Shown in pieces: positions 1 to 8,262 of a stretch of 64,000 bases of DNA (the first letter of the stretch is position 1; every line of letters starts with the position of its first letter). The DNA is from Cytophagales bacterium. Its GTDB lineage: Bacteria > Pseudomonadota > Gammaproteobacteria > Burkholderiales > Burkholderiaceae_C. Position numbers and translations under genes: made by a program. Under the pieces are notes generated by a model that had not been told where the DNA came from, made no database searches, and saw only the letters and a program-made list of their open reading frames with translations. Where the stretch lies: the NCBI GenBank assembly GCA_030054145.1, contig JASGCK010000004.1:62001-126000 (forward strand). The letters run 5' to 3'.

Positions 1-398
1 TCCGCCATCACGCCGCCCTGCACGGTGGTTTGATGGTTAAACGTGGTGTCAAACACATTCAGCAAGCCGCCCGCTGCCCCTGTTTTTGGGTCACTTGCGC
101 CAAACACGACGCGGCTCATTCGGGCATGAATCATGGCCGCCGCGCACATGGCGCAAGGCTCTAGCGTGACGTAAAGTTCACACTCGGGGAGTCGATAATT
201 TTGCAAATGCTGCCCTGCGGCGCGTAGCGCGAGCACCTCAGCGTGCGCAGTGGGGTCGCAAAGCTCAATCACCGCGTTGCTTCCCGAGGCAATGATCTCA
301 CCGCCCTTAACCACTATGGCTCCCACGGGCACTTCGCCGCGAAGCCCTGCCTGCTTTGCCTCTGCGAGGGCTAGCGCCATGAAATCTTGATCATCCAT
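1..398 (-). CDS. tadA: tRNA-specific adenosine deaminase TadA (3' end cut by window)
   Basis: This gene encodes the deaminase that converts adenosine 34 to inosine in tRNA-Arg(ACG). The visible N-terminal ~132 residues carry the zinc-dependent deaminase signature: a HAE motif (zinc-binding His and proton-shuttle Glu) and the downstream EPCAMC motif supplying two Cys ligands. The spacing fits the TadA family, and the motif GAIVV precedes the active site as in TadA. The C-terminus lies outside the window. The start chosen is the ATG at 398, which overlaps the stop of a 22-codon upstream reading frame (TGATG). A GTG directly before it is an alternative. A guanine or cytidine deaminase is less likely given the EPCAMCAAA pattern. 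Confidence 0.9.
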   Translation of the reverse strand, partial: MDDQDFMALALAEAKQAGLRGEVPVGAIVVKGGEIIASGSNAVIELCDPTAHAEVLALRAAGQHLQNYRLPECELYVTLEPCAMCAAAMIHARMSRVVFGASDPKTGAAGGLLNVFDTTFNHQTTVQGGVMA

Positions 399-466
399 CA
401 CAAGCGCGCGTTGAGTAAAAACGCCGAGCAGGTAAACACAATCGCGTCGATACGAGGTTTTTTCAT
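398..466 (-). CDS. Possible 22-codon ORF coupled to tadA
   Basis: A 22-residue reading frame starts at ATG 466 and stops at 400-398, its TGA sharing a base with the tadA ATG. A GAGG lies only 2 nt before the ATG, which is a poor spacing. The product has a basic start (MKKPR) and a hydrophobic middle. I know no family for it. It could be a leader that couples translation into tadA, or a chance frame in a short gap between two genes. Confidence 0.25.
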   Translation of the reverse strand: MKKPRIDAIVFTCSAFLLNARL

Positions 467-481
467 GACCTCGATTTTGCC

Positions 482-1627
482 TCAAGCGTAAAAGTATTCG
501 TGCAGCGGCATCAGTGCGCCGCCCAGTGCGCCTGCATCGCTACCAACCACGCCTTGGATCACCTGCGGCGGCCACAGACCTTCCCAATTAAAAGTGCTGA
601 GCGCTTCGTTGGTTTTTGCAATCAGTTTTTGCAGCAGTCGCGTAGCCATCGAGCCATCAATCACAACCGTGTCGGTGTCTAAAAATGCAGTTCCACTGAC
701 GATGGCAAACGCCAACGCGCGGCTCGCGTTCATCAGCCATGCATCTGTTTGCGCTATGTGCTGCGCATCTAATGCCTCTTCGCCATACGCCGCCAAAGGC
801 TCAAGCGATACCACCCCAAAGCGCTGCTCAAGCTCCCAAAGCGAGGCTTCACCAAGCAATTGCTTACGATCACTTTGCAGCGCTGTTGGAAGCGAGGCTA
901 CCGCGCCCACATTGCCATGCGCAGACTCTAGTAACCGACCTTGCGCGACCACACTGCCGCCGACAAATGTGTCCACATACAAATAAAGAAAATTTTGGCG
1001 GGCTGCTCGCTGCCCGTTGAGTAGCTCGGCAATGCAAGCTGCGACCGTATCTTTTGCCAGCTTAACGGGCGCGGTCGTCATGTTTTGAATGGCGGCAGCC
1101 ACATCCAGGGCATTCCATTCGTTGGCCTCGGCATCCGACAGCCCAAGCAACTTGCTCCATCCGCCCATAGAAAAAGGGGTTGCAACGCCCACGCCAATCA
1201 GCATTTTTTGCTCATGCGCTTGCTTCTCTTGGATGCGAGTCAGATGCTCTTTGATCTTGTTCAGCAAATCATGTGCAATCGGAAACTCATACGCAATCGA
1301 GTAGCGATCACGAACCACTCCCAGCAAATCGACCAACAAAACATCGGTATGTCGGCGACCAATTTTGATGCCGACACTAAACGCTCCGTCGGGATTAATC
1401 GACAGCGGTTTGGGGGGCTGTCCAACACCTACTTTGACCGCTTTGTGATGCGTCAGTAATTGGTATTGATCAAGTTTGCGAACAATTTGCCCAATCGCTT
1501 GAGCCGTAATATCCATGTGCTCAACGATTTTGTGGCGCGGGATGTCGCCGTGCTGGCGCACGATCTTGAGCAGCTTGCGCTCATTCATGCTAAGTGGTGT
1601 TTTAAGTACGTTTGGGAGCACGTTCAT
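482..1627 (-). CDS. ROK-family transcriptional repressor (NagC/XylR type)
   Basis: A 381-residue ROK protein with an N-terminal winged helix-turn-helix (about residues 15-75) followed by an actin-like ROK domain (about 80-381), the layout of NagC/Mlc/XylR repressors rather than of ROK sugar kinases, which lack the DNA-binding domain. The usual ROK zinc motif CxCGxxGC is not seen, so sugar kinase activity is unlikely. The start at 1627 has GAGG just upstream. It follows the frcA-like ATPase by 21 nt on the same strand, so it is probably the last gene of the sugar-import operon. By family precedent it would repress that operon and be released by a sugar or sugar phosphate; the ligand cannot be read from sequence. 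Confidence 0.85.
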   Translation of the reverse strand: MNVLPNVLKTPLSMNERKLLKIVRQHGDIPRHKIVEHMDITAQAIGQIVRKLDQYQLLTHHKAVKVGVGQPPKPLSINPDGAFSVGIKIGRRHTDVLLVDLLGVVRDRYSIAYEFPIAHDLLNKIKEHLTRIQEKQAHEQKMLIGVGVATPFSMGGWSKLLGLSDAEANEWNALDVAAAIQNMTTAPVKLAKDTVAACIAELLNGQRAARQNFLYLYVDTFVGGSVVAQGRLLESAHGNVGAVASLPTALQSDRKQLLGEASLWELEQRFGVVSLEPLAAYGEEALDAQHIAQTDAWLMNASRALAFAIVSGTAFLDTDTVVIDGSMATRLLQKLIAKTNEALSTFNWEGLWPPQVIQGVVGSDAGALGGALMPLHEYFYA

Positions 1628-1648
1628 GCCCTCATCTTACGTCACCAC

Positions 1649-2446
1649 TTACGCCAGCAGCATCTCGGGCGCGAGAGACTCGACTAATTGAGCGCCCGTC
1701 ATCACAGCCACAGCATCCGTCATCGAGATCACTTTGGGATTGACCACGGCGATGCGGCTACCCAGGCGCTGAATATGAATGCGATCTGCCAGCTCAAACA
1801 CGTGCGGCATATTGTGCGAAATCAAAATCACCGCAAGGCCGCGCTCCCGCACGCGGCGAATCAAGTCCAGCACCATCGCACTTTCCTTCACACCCAGCGC
1901 GGCGGTCGGCTCATCCATGATCACGACGTGGCGTGCAAATGCAGCGCTTCTGGCTACCGCAACACCTTGGCGCTGCCCGCCCGATAGCGTTTCAACAGCT
2001 TGATTCATGGAGCGAATGCCAATTTGCAAATCAGCCATATGGGCTTTGGCCTGTGCCAGCATGGTGCGCTTATCCAGCAACTGCAAAAAGCGATTGATAA
2101 ACCCAGACTTCAAAATCTCACGACCCAAAAAGAGGTTTTCGGCAATCGTCATTGCAGGCGCAACCGCCAAGTCTTGATAGACCGTTTCAATACCTGCGCG
2201 GCGTGCATCCATGGGACTTTTAAAGTTGACGGCTTTGCCATCCAAAGTCAGCGTGCCGCTATCGGGTTGCACCGCGCCAGACAGCACCTTGATCAGGCTT
2301 GATTTGCCCGCGCCGTTGTCTCCAATAACGGCCAAAATCTCGCCATCATATAAATCGAAATCGGCACCATCTAGCGCCGTGACACTGCCGTAGCGCTTGG
2401 TGAGCCCGCGTCCTTGCAGAACGACTGTTCGTGTTGTCTCGCTCAT
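1649..2446 (-). CDS. frcA: Fructose-type ABC transporter ATPase FrcA
   Basis: Cytoplasmic ATPase of a carbohydrate-uptake ABC transporter, 265 residues. It has the Walker A GDNGAGKSS, the signature LSGGQRQ, Walker B VVIMDEPTAAL and the switch His in LISHNMPHV. It is a single-domain ATPase, unlike the duplicated RbsA/XylG type, and from memory its sequence closely resembles FrcA of rhizobial fructose/mannose/ribose transporters (for example EILAVIGDNGAGK and MTGAQ near the C-terminus). The ATG at 2446 is preferred because AAGG sits 5 nt upstream; a GTG two codons earlier is possible. It lies 15 nt after the permease gene and before the ROK regulator. Confidence 0.88.
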   Translation of the reverse strand: MSETTRTVVLQGRGLTKRYGSVTALDGADFDLYDGEILAVIGDNGAGKSSLIKVLSGAVQPDSGTLTLDGKAVNFKSPMDARRAGIETVYQDLAVAPAMTIAENLFLGREILKSGFINRFLQLLDKRTMLAQAKAHMADLQIGIRSMNQAVETLSGGQRQGVAVARSAAFARHVVIMDEPTAALGVKESAMVLDLIRRVRERGLAVILISHNMPHVFELADRIHIQRLGSRIAVVNPKVISMTDAVAVMTGAQLVESLAPEMLLA

Positions 2447-2461
2447 GATCACCTTCCTTGC

Positions 2462-3421
2462 TTAGCGCACGCTCTTGCGTGAAAGCTGGTCAAAACTGAC
2501 AGCCAAAATAACCAAAATGCCCGTGATCAAAGTTTGATAAACCGATGGCACGCCCATGAGCGTCAGGCCATTGCGGAACACGCCAACAATCATTGCGCCC
2601 ACCAAAGAGCCCAGCACAATGCCGCGACCGCCAAACAAACTAGTCCCCCCAAGCACCACGGCGGTGATCGCATCCAAGTTGTCCGTCTGCCCCGCTTGCG
2701 GATCACCCACCTCGGTACGCGCCACGGTCAGCATGGCGGCAACGCCGTACAAAATGCCTGCCGTGACGTAAACCCAGATCAACACTTTGTCCACAGGAAT
2801 ACCTGTCAATCTAGCGGCCTCGGCGTTATTGCCAACGGCGTAGACATAACGCCCACGCGCACTATCGCGGAGTAACCACCACGTGAGCACATAAAGCGCG
2901 AGCATCAGCACGACGCCAAAGCTGATTTCAGTGCCGCCAATCGAAAAAGTTTTACCCAGTGCGACCAGTGCTGGCGGTAAATGCGTGACGGTTTGCGAGC
3001 GCGAATAAATCTGCGTAATGGCAAAAGCGATATTGAGCGTGCCCAGCGTCACGATGAAGGACGGCAACTTCATTTTGGTTACGAGCAAGCCGTTGATCAA
3101 GCCAAAACCAGCGCCGACTGCCAGCGCGGCAACCATGCACAGCGCAGGCGGCAAGCCCAAATCGACAGCAAACTTAGTCATCACAATGCTGGACAGCGCC
3201 ATCACCATGCCGCAAGACAAGTCAATACCCGCCGTCAAAATGATCAGCGTTTGCCCAATCGCTAAAACGCCCACCACCATGACTTGCTGCAAGATCAAGG
3301 AGAAATTGCTGCCACTCAAAAACCGATCAGATTGAGTGGTAAAAAACAAGCACGCCAAAGCTAGGGCAAACCACGGCCCTAGCGCTGCGGCGGACGGCAG
3401 TTTTATTTTGTACCCCAGCAC
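2462..3421 (-). CDS. frcC: Fructose-type ABC transporter permease FrcC
   Basis: Inner-membrane permease of the RbsC/AraH family (BPD_transp_2), 319 residues with about 8-10 hydrophobic segments. Family motifs visible are TAGIDLSCG near residue 65, GLINGLLVTK near 110 and AVVLGGTSLFGG near 255. It would form the sugar channel with FrcA and receive substrate from FrcB. The reading frame opens at a GTG at 3421, which overlaps the end of frcB by 19 nt; no strong ribosome-binding site is visible, so it is probably translated by coupling to frcB. The substrate assignment (fructose or related sugars) rests on the similarity of the ATPase and binding protein. Confidence 0.87.
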   Translation of the reverse strand: MLGYKIKLPSAAALGPWFALALACLFFTTQSDRFLSGSNFSLILQQVMVVGVLAIGQTLIILTAGIDLSCGMVMALSSIVMTKFAVDLGLPPALCMVAALAVGAGFGLINGLLVTKMKLPSFIVTLGTLNIAFAITQIYSRSQTVTHLPPALVALGKTFSIGGTEISFGVVLMLALYVLTWWLLRDSARGRYVYAVGNNAEAARLTGIPVDKVLIWVYVTAGILYGVAAMLTVARTEVGDPQAGQTDNLDAITAVVLGGTSLFGGRGIVLGSLVGAMIVGVFRNGLTLMGVPSVYQTLITGILVILAVSFDQLSRKSVR

Positions 3422-4401
3422 AGATCAAGCCCTGTTTTTGTGTCTTTAGACTCGACTCCCGCAACGGCTTTGCTAGCAATCAAGGTCACACCTGTATCGG
3501 TATAGCCCGATGACTTTTTACCCGTTTTGGCGTAGTCCACCCCAGCAGCAACGCCCATAGAGGCCATTTTGAGCGGGTATTGCTGGCTGGTTGCAGTGAT
3601 GATGCCCGCCTCGGTGTCTTTAATACCTTGGCAACCGCCGTCAACTGACAAAATGATCACGCCTTTTTCTTTGCCCGCTTTTTTGAGTGCGTTGTACGCG
3701 CCCGCAGCCGCTGGCTCGTTGATGGTGTAGACCACGTTGACGTCAGGATTCTTTTGCAAGCAGTTCTCCATGGCGGTTTGTCCCTTGGCTTGATCACCAA
3801 ACGAATCACCAGCGCATACGGTCTCAGGGGTGACCGAGAGCTCGTTCGATTTAGCATCGTTTGCTTTCAAGCCAAATCCCGTCATAAAACCGTTGTGACG
3901 CTGTGCACCAACGGGGTGACCTGGGAACAAATCGAGCATCACAATTTTGGCAGGTTTGTCACCCAGCGTGGCTTTGGCGTATTGACCAATGAGCACGCCA
4001 GCTTTGTAGTTGTCGGTTGCAAACAGCGCATCAGCACCTTCTAGCGGACTATCCAGCGCGATAAATTGCACGCCCTTTTCCTGCGCTTTTTTCATGGCAG
4101 GAATGATGGCGTCCCCGCTAGAGGTAATCAAAATCGTTTTTGCGCCAGCGGCTGTCATATTTTCAATGGCGGTGATTTGACCTGCCGTGTCGCCATCTTT
4201 TGCGCCCGCTGCGGTCATCAGCTTCACGCCTTTCGCTTTAGCCTCGGCTTCGGCACCCTCTTTCATCTTGACGAAAAACGGATTGGTGTCCGTTTTAGTA
4301 ATGAGTCCAACTACAGGCGTTTCGTCCTTTTTGGAACAAGCGCCCAAAAGCAATGCCGCAGCGGCGGCGGTGGCAATTAAAGATCGTTTCATAACTTGCA
4401 T
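3403..4401 (-). CDS. frcB: Sugar-binding lipoprotein FrcB
   Basis: Periplasmic substrate-binding protein of the ribose/galactose type (Peripla_BP_4), about 332 residues. The N-terminus is a lipoprotein signal with lipobox LLGAC (Cys22), so it is probably anchored to the inner membrane. Internal motifs such as GLITKTDTNPFF and VYTINEPAAAGA match fructose-type FrcB proteins. Three in-frame ATGs lie close together (4404, 4401, 4392). 4401 has an AGGAG 7 nt upstream and is preferred. First gene of the operon frcB-frcC-frcA-ROK, it is transcribed from the promoter at 4445-4473. Confidence 0.88.
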   Translation of the reverse strand: MQVMKRSLIATAAAAALLLGACSKKDETPVVGLITKTDTNPFFVKMKEGAEAEAKAKGVKLMTAAGAKDGDTAGQITAIENMTAAGAKTILITSSGDAIIPAMKKAQEKGVQFIALDSPLEGADALFATDNYKAGVLIGQYAKATLGDKPAKIVMLDLFPGHPVGAQRHNGFMTGFGLKANDAKSNELSVTPETVCAGDSFGDQAKGQTAMENCLQKNPDVNVVYTINEPAAAGAYNALKKAGKEKGVIILSVDGGCQGIKDTEAGIITATSQQYPLKMASMGVAAGVDYAKTGKKSSGYTDTGVTLIASKAVAGVESKDTKTGLDLCWGTK

Positions 4402-4444
4402 CATGTATCTCCTAAAAAAAGAATAAAAATCAACACAAGAATCA

Positions 4445-4473
4445 ACTATAGTCACATCAAGCAGATAAATCAA
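4445..4473 (-). promoter_or_regulatory. Predicted sigma-70 promoter of the frc operon
   Basis: On the minus strand a -35 box TTGATT (4473-4468) and a -10 box TATAGT (4450-4445) are separated by exactly 17 nt. The start of transcription would fall near 4438, about 35 nt before the frcB ATG. The motif ATCAAC occurs three times on the plus strand around it (4429, 4441 and 4470), a possible operator for the ROK repressor. The region also serves as upstream DNA of the divergent kinase at 4501. Confidence 0.5.
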
Positions 4474-4500
4474 CATCATTTACTTATCGGAAACCCCTAT

Positions 4501-5433
4501 ATGAAACCATCAATACAAGCTCTTTGCGCAGGCGAAGCACTTATGGATTTAGTGAGTGATCGCACGGGACAACTCACGCCTTGCTTGGGCGGCGCGGTCT
4601 ACAACTTGGCAAGGGCGTTGGCGCTGCAAGGCGTGGGGACAGGTTATCTCAACCCGCTCTCTAGCGATGGCTACGGGCAGCAATTGCGTGCCGCGCTTGA
4701 AACGGCGGGAGTCCAAATCTTGAATCACGCCCCTGTACACGAACCCACATCACTTGCGGTTGTCAACCTCGATGCAAACGGCAAAGCCGCTTACACCTTT
4801 TACCGTGAAGGCGTTGCCGATCGGCAAGTCAATGCTGCGCAGTTGAATGCCATGAGCGAGTCCGCTCACGCGTCTCTCGTTTGCACAGGTTGCTTGGCTT
4901 TATCGCCCGATGATGCCAACGCTTATCTGCCGTGGCTTGCAGAGCAAAAGCGGCTGGGGAAAACGATTTGCATTGATATCAATATTCGCGCTGCCGTCAT
5001 GCGCGATGCGAGCGCCTACAAGGCGACTATCTATGCGGCGCTGATGTATGCCGACATCATTAAAGCCAGCGACGACGATCTCATCTTTTTGCAAATTGAC
5101 GCGGCAGGTTTGCTCGCTCAAACCCATGCATCGATTTTTTTGCTCACCTTGGGCGCACAAGGTGCCAAAGCGTTCACTCGGCAAGGCGAGCGCTTGACTG
5201 CGCAAGCGCCACAAGCCCTCACGGTGATTGATACGGTAGGCGCTGGAGATTGTTTTTTTGCTGGATTTTTAGCGTCTTGGCTGCGCGACTCGGCCAACCT
5301 TCAAGCTGCGCTCAATCACGCCGTTTGCACGGCAAGCATCAATTGCACACGCCAAGGTTGTCAGCCGCCTACATGGGATGAGGTTTCTATGGCACTGACA
5401 CAGGCACAGGCACAAGCACAAGCACAGGCTTAG
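4501..5433 (+). CDS. PfkB-family carbohydrate kinase (probable fructokinase)
   Basis: Cytoplasmic sugar kinase of the ribokinase/PfkB family, 310 residues. It shows the N-terminal LGGAVYNLARAL region and the C-terminal signature DTVGAGDCFFAGFLAS, where the Asp is the catalytic base and GAGD forms the anion hole. It lies divergent to the fructose-type transporter, so it probably phosphorylates the imported sugar. The ATG at 4501 begins the conserved fold; an ATG farther upstream at 4396 would run through the frc promoter and is rejected. The C-terminus ends in a Gln-Ala repeat coded by a hexanucleotide repeat (5399-5429). Its stop overlaps the convergent cpxA stop. Confidence 0.82.
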   Translation: MKPSIQALCAGEALMDLVSDRTGQLTPCLGGAVYNLARALALQGVGTGYLNPLSSDGYGQQLRAALETAGVQILNHAPVHEPTSLAVVNLDANGKAAYTFYREGVADRQVNAAQLNAMSESAHASLVCTGCLALSPDDANAYLPWLAEQKRLGKTICIDINIRAAVMRDASAYKATIYAALMYADIIKASDDDLIFLQIDAAGLLAQTHASIFLLTLGAQGAKAFTRQGERLTAQAPQALTVIDTVGAGDCFFAGFLASWLRDSANLQAALNHAVCTASINCTRQGCQPPTWDEVSMALTQAQAQAQAQA

Positions 5434-6734
5434 GCAACAGCCAACCGCACGATAAAGCCGCCGCCCAGCCCCTTTATTGGCACACAGGCTGCACTGCCTT
5501 TGTGCCGCTCGGCAATGCTTTTAACCAGTGCCAGCCCAAGACCTACACCGCCGTCGCGCTCGCTGGCATTTTTGGCTCGATAAAACGGCTCAAAAATTCG
5601 GTTGCATTCGTCTTTGGCAACGCCAGGTCCGTGGTCGCGCACAAGGATGTTCAAAAGATCAGCATCCTTCGTGAGTGAGAGCGTGACAGGGCCTTTGCTC
5701 GCGTCGTTATAGCGCTGTGCGTTTTCTAGCAAATTGCGTAGCAAACGCCGAATCAAACGCGGGTAGCCAACCATATCAAACGCGCCTTGGGAGTTATCCT
5801 CAACCCATAACTTTGCTCCCGTTCGTGCGCATTCCTCTGCCGCCAAACCCATGAGGTCAAAGGATTCAGTTGGGCCCAAACTCGCATCAGGCGCATCAAG
5901 CCGGCTGGCTAGCAATATCTCTTCAATTAAGCCGTCAAGCTCGCTGATGTTTTGATTTATTTCTTGATGCGCTAATTTGGCTGATGCCTCAGAAGCCTTA
6001 TCAGACGTGGCTTGCAGCAGTGCCAAGGCCATGCGAATGCGAGCCAGAGGCGAGCGCAGCTCGTGCGACGCATTGGCTAGTAATGATTTATGTGCTTTAA
6101 CTAACGACTCGACACGCTCGGCCGCATGATTAAATTTTTGCGCCAAAAAAGCGACTTCATCCGTGCCCTCAACAGGCACTCGCGCCGACAAACGCCCTGC
6201 CCCCCATTGGTCAACGCCTTGCTGCAAAGCTTCTAGGCGGCGCGTGAGGCGACGTACCACGGGATAAGCCCCCAGCGCGACGGCGAACGCCATGAGTCCT
6301 AACAGGCCAAAAAATCCAAATGTTGAAAAATACCAAGGCGGCGCTCGGCGCTCAGGCCTTGGTAACCGTTGCGGCATGATGAGGCTCAGCGTTTGTCCGT
6401 TATCTAAGCGCACATCAAAACCACGTGTCCTAGGCGGTAGCGGCGGTAGCTGCGATAGCTGCGATTGGGGCGGCATGGGCAGATCATCAGGACTCAGCGC
6501 AGCAGCGGCTGGCGGTATGTTGTCCACACGGCGACTGGCGTGCCCTACGACTTGATTCGCCTCGTTGCGCACTTCGATGTCGCGCTGACCTTCACGCTGA
6601 CTCATCTCTGCGGCTTGATTGCGGAATTGTTCACGCATCTGCGCGGTATGGCTTTGCCAAAGCAAGCTCACCACCATCGCAAATGCGGCAATCGTGACAA
6701 CAACCGCGAGCCAAATTTTGGCGTAAAGCTTCAT
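5430..6734 (-). CDS. cpxA: Envelope-stress sensor histidine kinase (CpxA-like)
   Basis: Membrane sensor kinase of 434 residues. A first membrane span (about 7-27) is followed by a periplasmic part of ~105 residues rich in Pro, a second span (about 135-160) and a HAMP linker. The HisKA phosphoacceptor is in SHELRSPL (His224), and the ATPase domain has the N box LLRNLLENAQRY, the G1 motif DHGPGV and the G2 motif GVGLGLALV. It would phosphorylate the neighbouring response regulator in response to envelope damage. It follows cpxR by 11 nt and is last in the cpxP-cpxR-cpxA unit. The Cpx assignment rests on the CpxP-like neighbour and the upstream GTAAA-N5-GTAAA box; by sequence alone any CpxA/BaeS-type kinase fits. 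Confidence 0.8.
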   Translation of the reverse strand: MKLYAKIWLAVVVTIAAFAMVVSLLWQSHTAQMREQFRNQAAEMSQREGQRDIEVRNEANQVVGHASRRVDNIPPAAAALSPDDLPMPPQSQLSQLPPLPPRTRGFDVRLDNGQTLSLIMPQRLPRPERRAPPWYFSTFGFFGLLGLMAFAVALGAYPVVRRLTRRLEALQQGVDQWGAGRLSARVPVEGTDEVAFLAQKFNHAAERVESLVKAHKSLLANASHELRSPLARIRMALALLQATSDKASEASAKLAHQEINQNISELDGLIEEILLASRLDAPDASLGPTESFDLMGLAAEECARTGAKLWVEDNSQGAFDMVGYPRLIRRLLRNLLENAQRYNDASKGPVTLSLTKDADLLNILVRDHGPGVAKDECNRIFEPFYRAKNASERDGGVGLGLALVKSIAERHKGSAACVPIKGLGGGFIVRLAVA

Positions 6735-6745
6735 GACGCCAACCT

Positions 6746-7477
6746 TCAGCTTTGTTGCTTGGCAAAAACATAACCCACGCCGCGAACCGTCAATATACGC
6801 TGCGGGTCTTTGGGGTCTGTTTCAATCGCCAACCGAATGCGCCCTACGTGTACATCAATACTGCGATCAAAGGCCTCTAGCTCGCGGCCACGCACCGCGT
6901 CCATAATTTGTTCGCGGCTGAGAACGCGCCCTGCCCGCTCTGCTATGGCAAGCAATAAATCAAATTGATAAGACGTTAAATCGCACACTCTGCCAGCCAC
7001 CGTTGCTTGGCGGTTATTGGGGTTGATCTCAAGGCTACCAAAGCGCAGCACCGTTTGCGCCGTAGACGCGCCGCCAGCGCCTTGATTGGGAATCGCGCTT
7101 GCTTCAACGCGCCTGCGCAAAATAGCGCGAATACGCGCCAGCAACTCGCGCGGCTCAAACGGCTTGGGCAAATAGTCGTCTGCGCCCATCTCCAGTCCAA
7201 TCACTCTGTCCATCGGGTCGCCTTTGGCTGTGAGCATTAAAACAGGAACACGGCGTGCGCCATGCGGCAACGCACGAATGCGGCGACACACCTCAAGCCC
7301 ATCCATATCTGGCAACATTAAATCCAGCACCACCAAGTCGCAAGGCTCGTCCAGCATAGACAAGCCTTGCGCAGCGGTTGGCGCATGACTGACCAAATAC
7401 CCCGACTGCCGCAAAAACTCGCCCACCATTTTGGCGAGTCGTTGGTCATCATCAATGAGCAGCAGCCGTTCGGTCAT
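6746..7477 (-). CDS. cpxR: OmpR-family response regulator (CpxR-like)
   Basis: A 243-residue DNA-binding response regulator. The receiver domain (about 1-120) has the acidic pair IDDD, the phosphorylated Asp52 in LVVLDLMLPDMDG and the conserved Lys in YLPKPFEPREL. A winged-helix Trans_reg_C domain fills the C-terminal half (FDRSIDVHVGRIR). It lies between the CpxP-like gene and the kinase, spaced 14 and 11 nt. A perfect direct repeat typical of CpxR sites is found 70 nt upstream of the first gene, supporting autoregulation. No clear ribosome-binding site precedes the ATG. Confidence 0.82.
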   Translation of the reverse strand: MTERLLLIDDDQRLAKMVGEFLRQSGYLVSHAPTAAQGLSMLDEPCDLVVLDLMLPDMDGLEVCRRIRALPHGARRVPVLMLTAKGDPMDRVIGLEMGADDYLPKPFEPRELLARIRAILRRRVEASAIPNQGAGGASTAQTVLRFGSLEINPNNRQATVAGRVCDLTSYQFDLLLAIAERAGRVLSREQIMDAVRGRELEAFDRSIDVHVGRIRLAIETDPKDPQRILTVRGVGYVFAKQQS

Positions 7478-7491
7478 GTTGTTTATTTCAC

Positions 7492-8028
7492 TTAGTTTTT
7501 AGCAGGCATATCGTGCATAGGGCGACGCGGCATATCACCCCTGCCACCCATTTTTCCCATTTCGCCCATTTCACCGTGACGCGACTTCATGAGGCCCGCC
7601 CATTTAACGCGCTGCTCAGGAGTGAGCGCCATAGCCGAATCAATCATCGACTGCGTCATGCGGCGGCTAATGGCATCGTGAATTTGACTTTGCGCCGCGC
7701 GGTGCTGCTCAATCGCGGCGGCATCCAGCGTCACAGCGGAGAGCAGCGCCCTGCCTTGCTCGCGACCTGCTCGTGCTTGTTCGTGTAGCGGCTTGATGTC
7801 GGCTTGCGTGGCTTTGGCAATGGCGAGCAATTTTGCTTTTTGCTCGGCGCTTGCGCCAATGGATTCAGCCATGCGCGAGACATGGTGCGTCATCATTTTG
7901 CCCATATCGTGTGGATGGGGTGGATGGGCTGGATGGGCTGACTGTGCCTGCGTAGCGCCCATACTCAAAATGAGGGCCATTGCACCAAGTGACGATTTGA
8001 AAAGGTGACGAGTTGACATGAGAGACAT
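7492..8028 (-). CDS. cpxP: Spy/CpxP-family periplasmic protein
   Basis: A secreted, His/Met-rich protein of 178 residues. An N-terminal signal peptide (about 1-28, ending ATQAQS) is followed by a His/Pro-rich segment, helical segments, and an LTxxQ motif in MALTPEQRVKW near residue 140, the hallmark of the Spy/CpxP family. The C-terminal tail is rich in Met, Gly and Asp and could bind metal. In enterobacteria CpxP is a periplasmic chaperone-like inhibitor of CpxA. The start at 8028 has AAGGA 7 nt upstream. First gene of the operon. Confidence 0.75.
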   Translation of the reverse strand: MSLMSTRHLFKSSLGAMALILSMGATQAQSAHPAHPPHPHDMGKMMTHHVSRMAESIGASAEQKAKLLAIAKATQADIKPLHEQARAGREQGRALLSAVTLDAAAIEQHRAAQSQIHDAISRRMTQSMIDSAMALTPEQRVKWAGLMKSRHGEMGEMGKMGGRGDMPRRPMHDMPAKN

Positions 8029-8097
8029 GAGAATATCCTTAAAAATTGAAGAGGGCTTGATTCTGCTCAGACCTTGTGAACGGATGATAAAGACACC

Positions 8098-8112
8098 GTA
8101 AAGTTAGGTAAA
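8098..8112. promoter_or_regulatory. CpxR box (GTAAA-N5-GTAAA)
   Basis: The plus strand reads GTAAA-GTTAG-GTAAA, a perfect match to the direct-repeat consensus bound by phosphorylated CpxR in enterobacteria. It lies 70 nt before cpxP and about 150 nt before the divergent efflux operon, so it could serve either or both. The rest of the 234-nt gap (8029-8262) contains degenerate CACCTTG repeats (about 8179-8213) and no gene. Confidence 0.6.
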
Positions 8113-8262
8113 TGATTTGCCTAGGGTTTTTACTAGAGCGCTTTCGGTGAAAATCAAAACAATTCGCCACTTGTCACCATGCGCCTTGCACCTTGCACCC
8201 TACACCTTGCGAGTGTTGTTGCAGCCCCTCTATTTTGTCTTTTATTTTTGTACTAGTAGATT

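Noticed and set aside
8179..8213. CACCTTG-like tandem repeat as an operator array
   Set aside because: The units are short and degenerate with no symmetry; nothing links them to a regulator.
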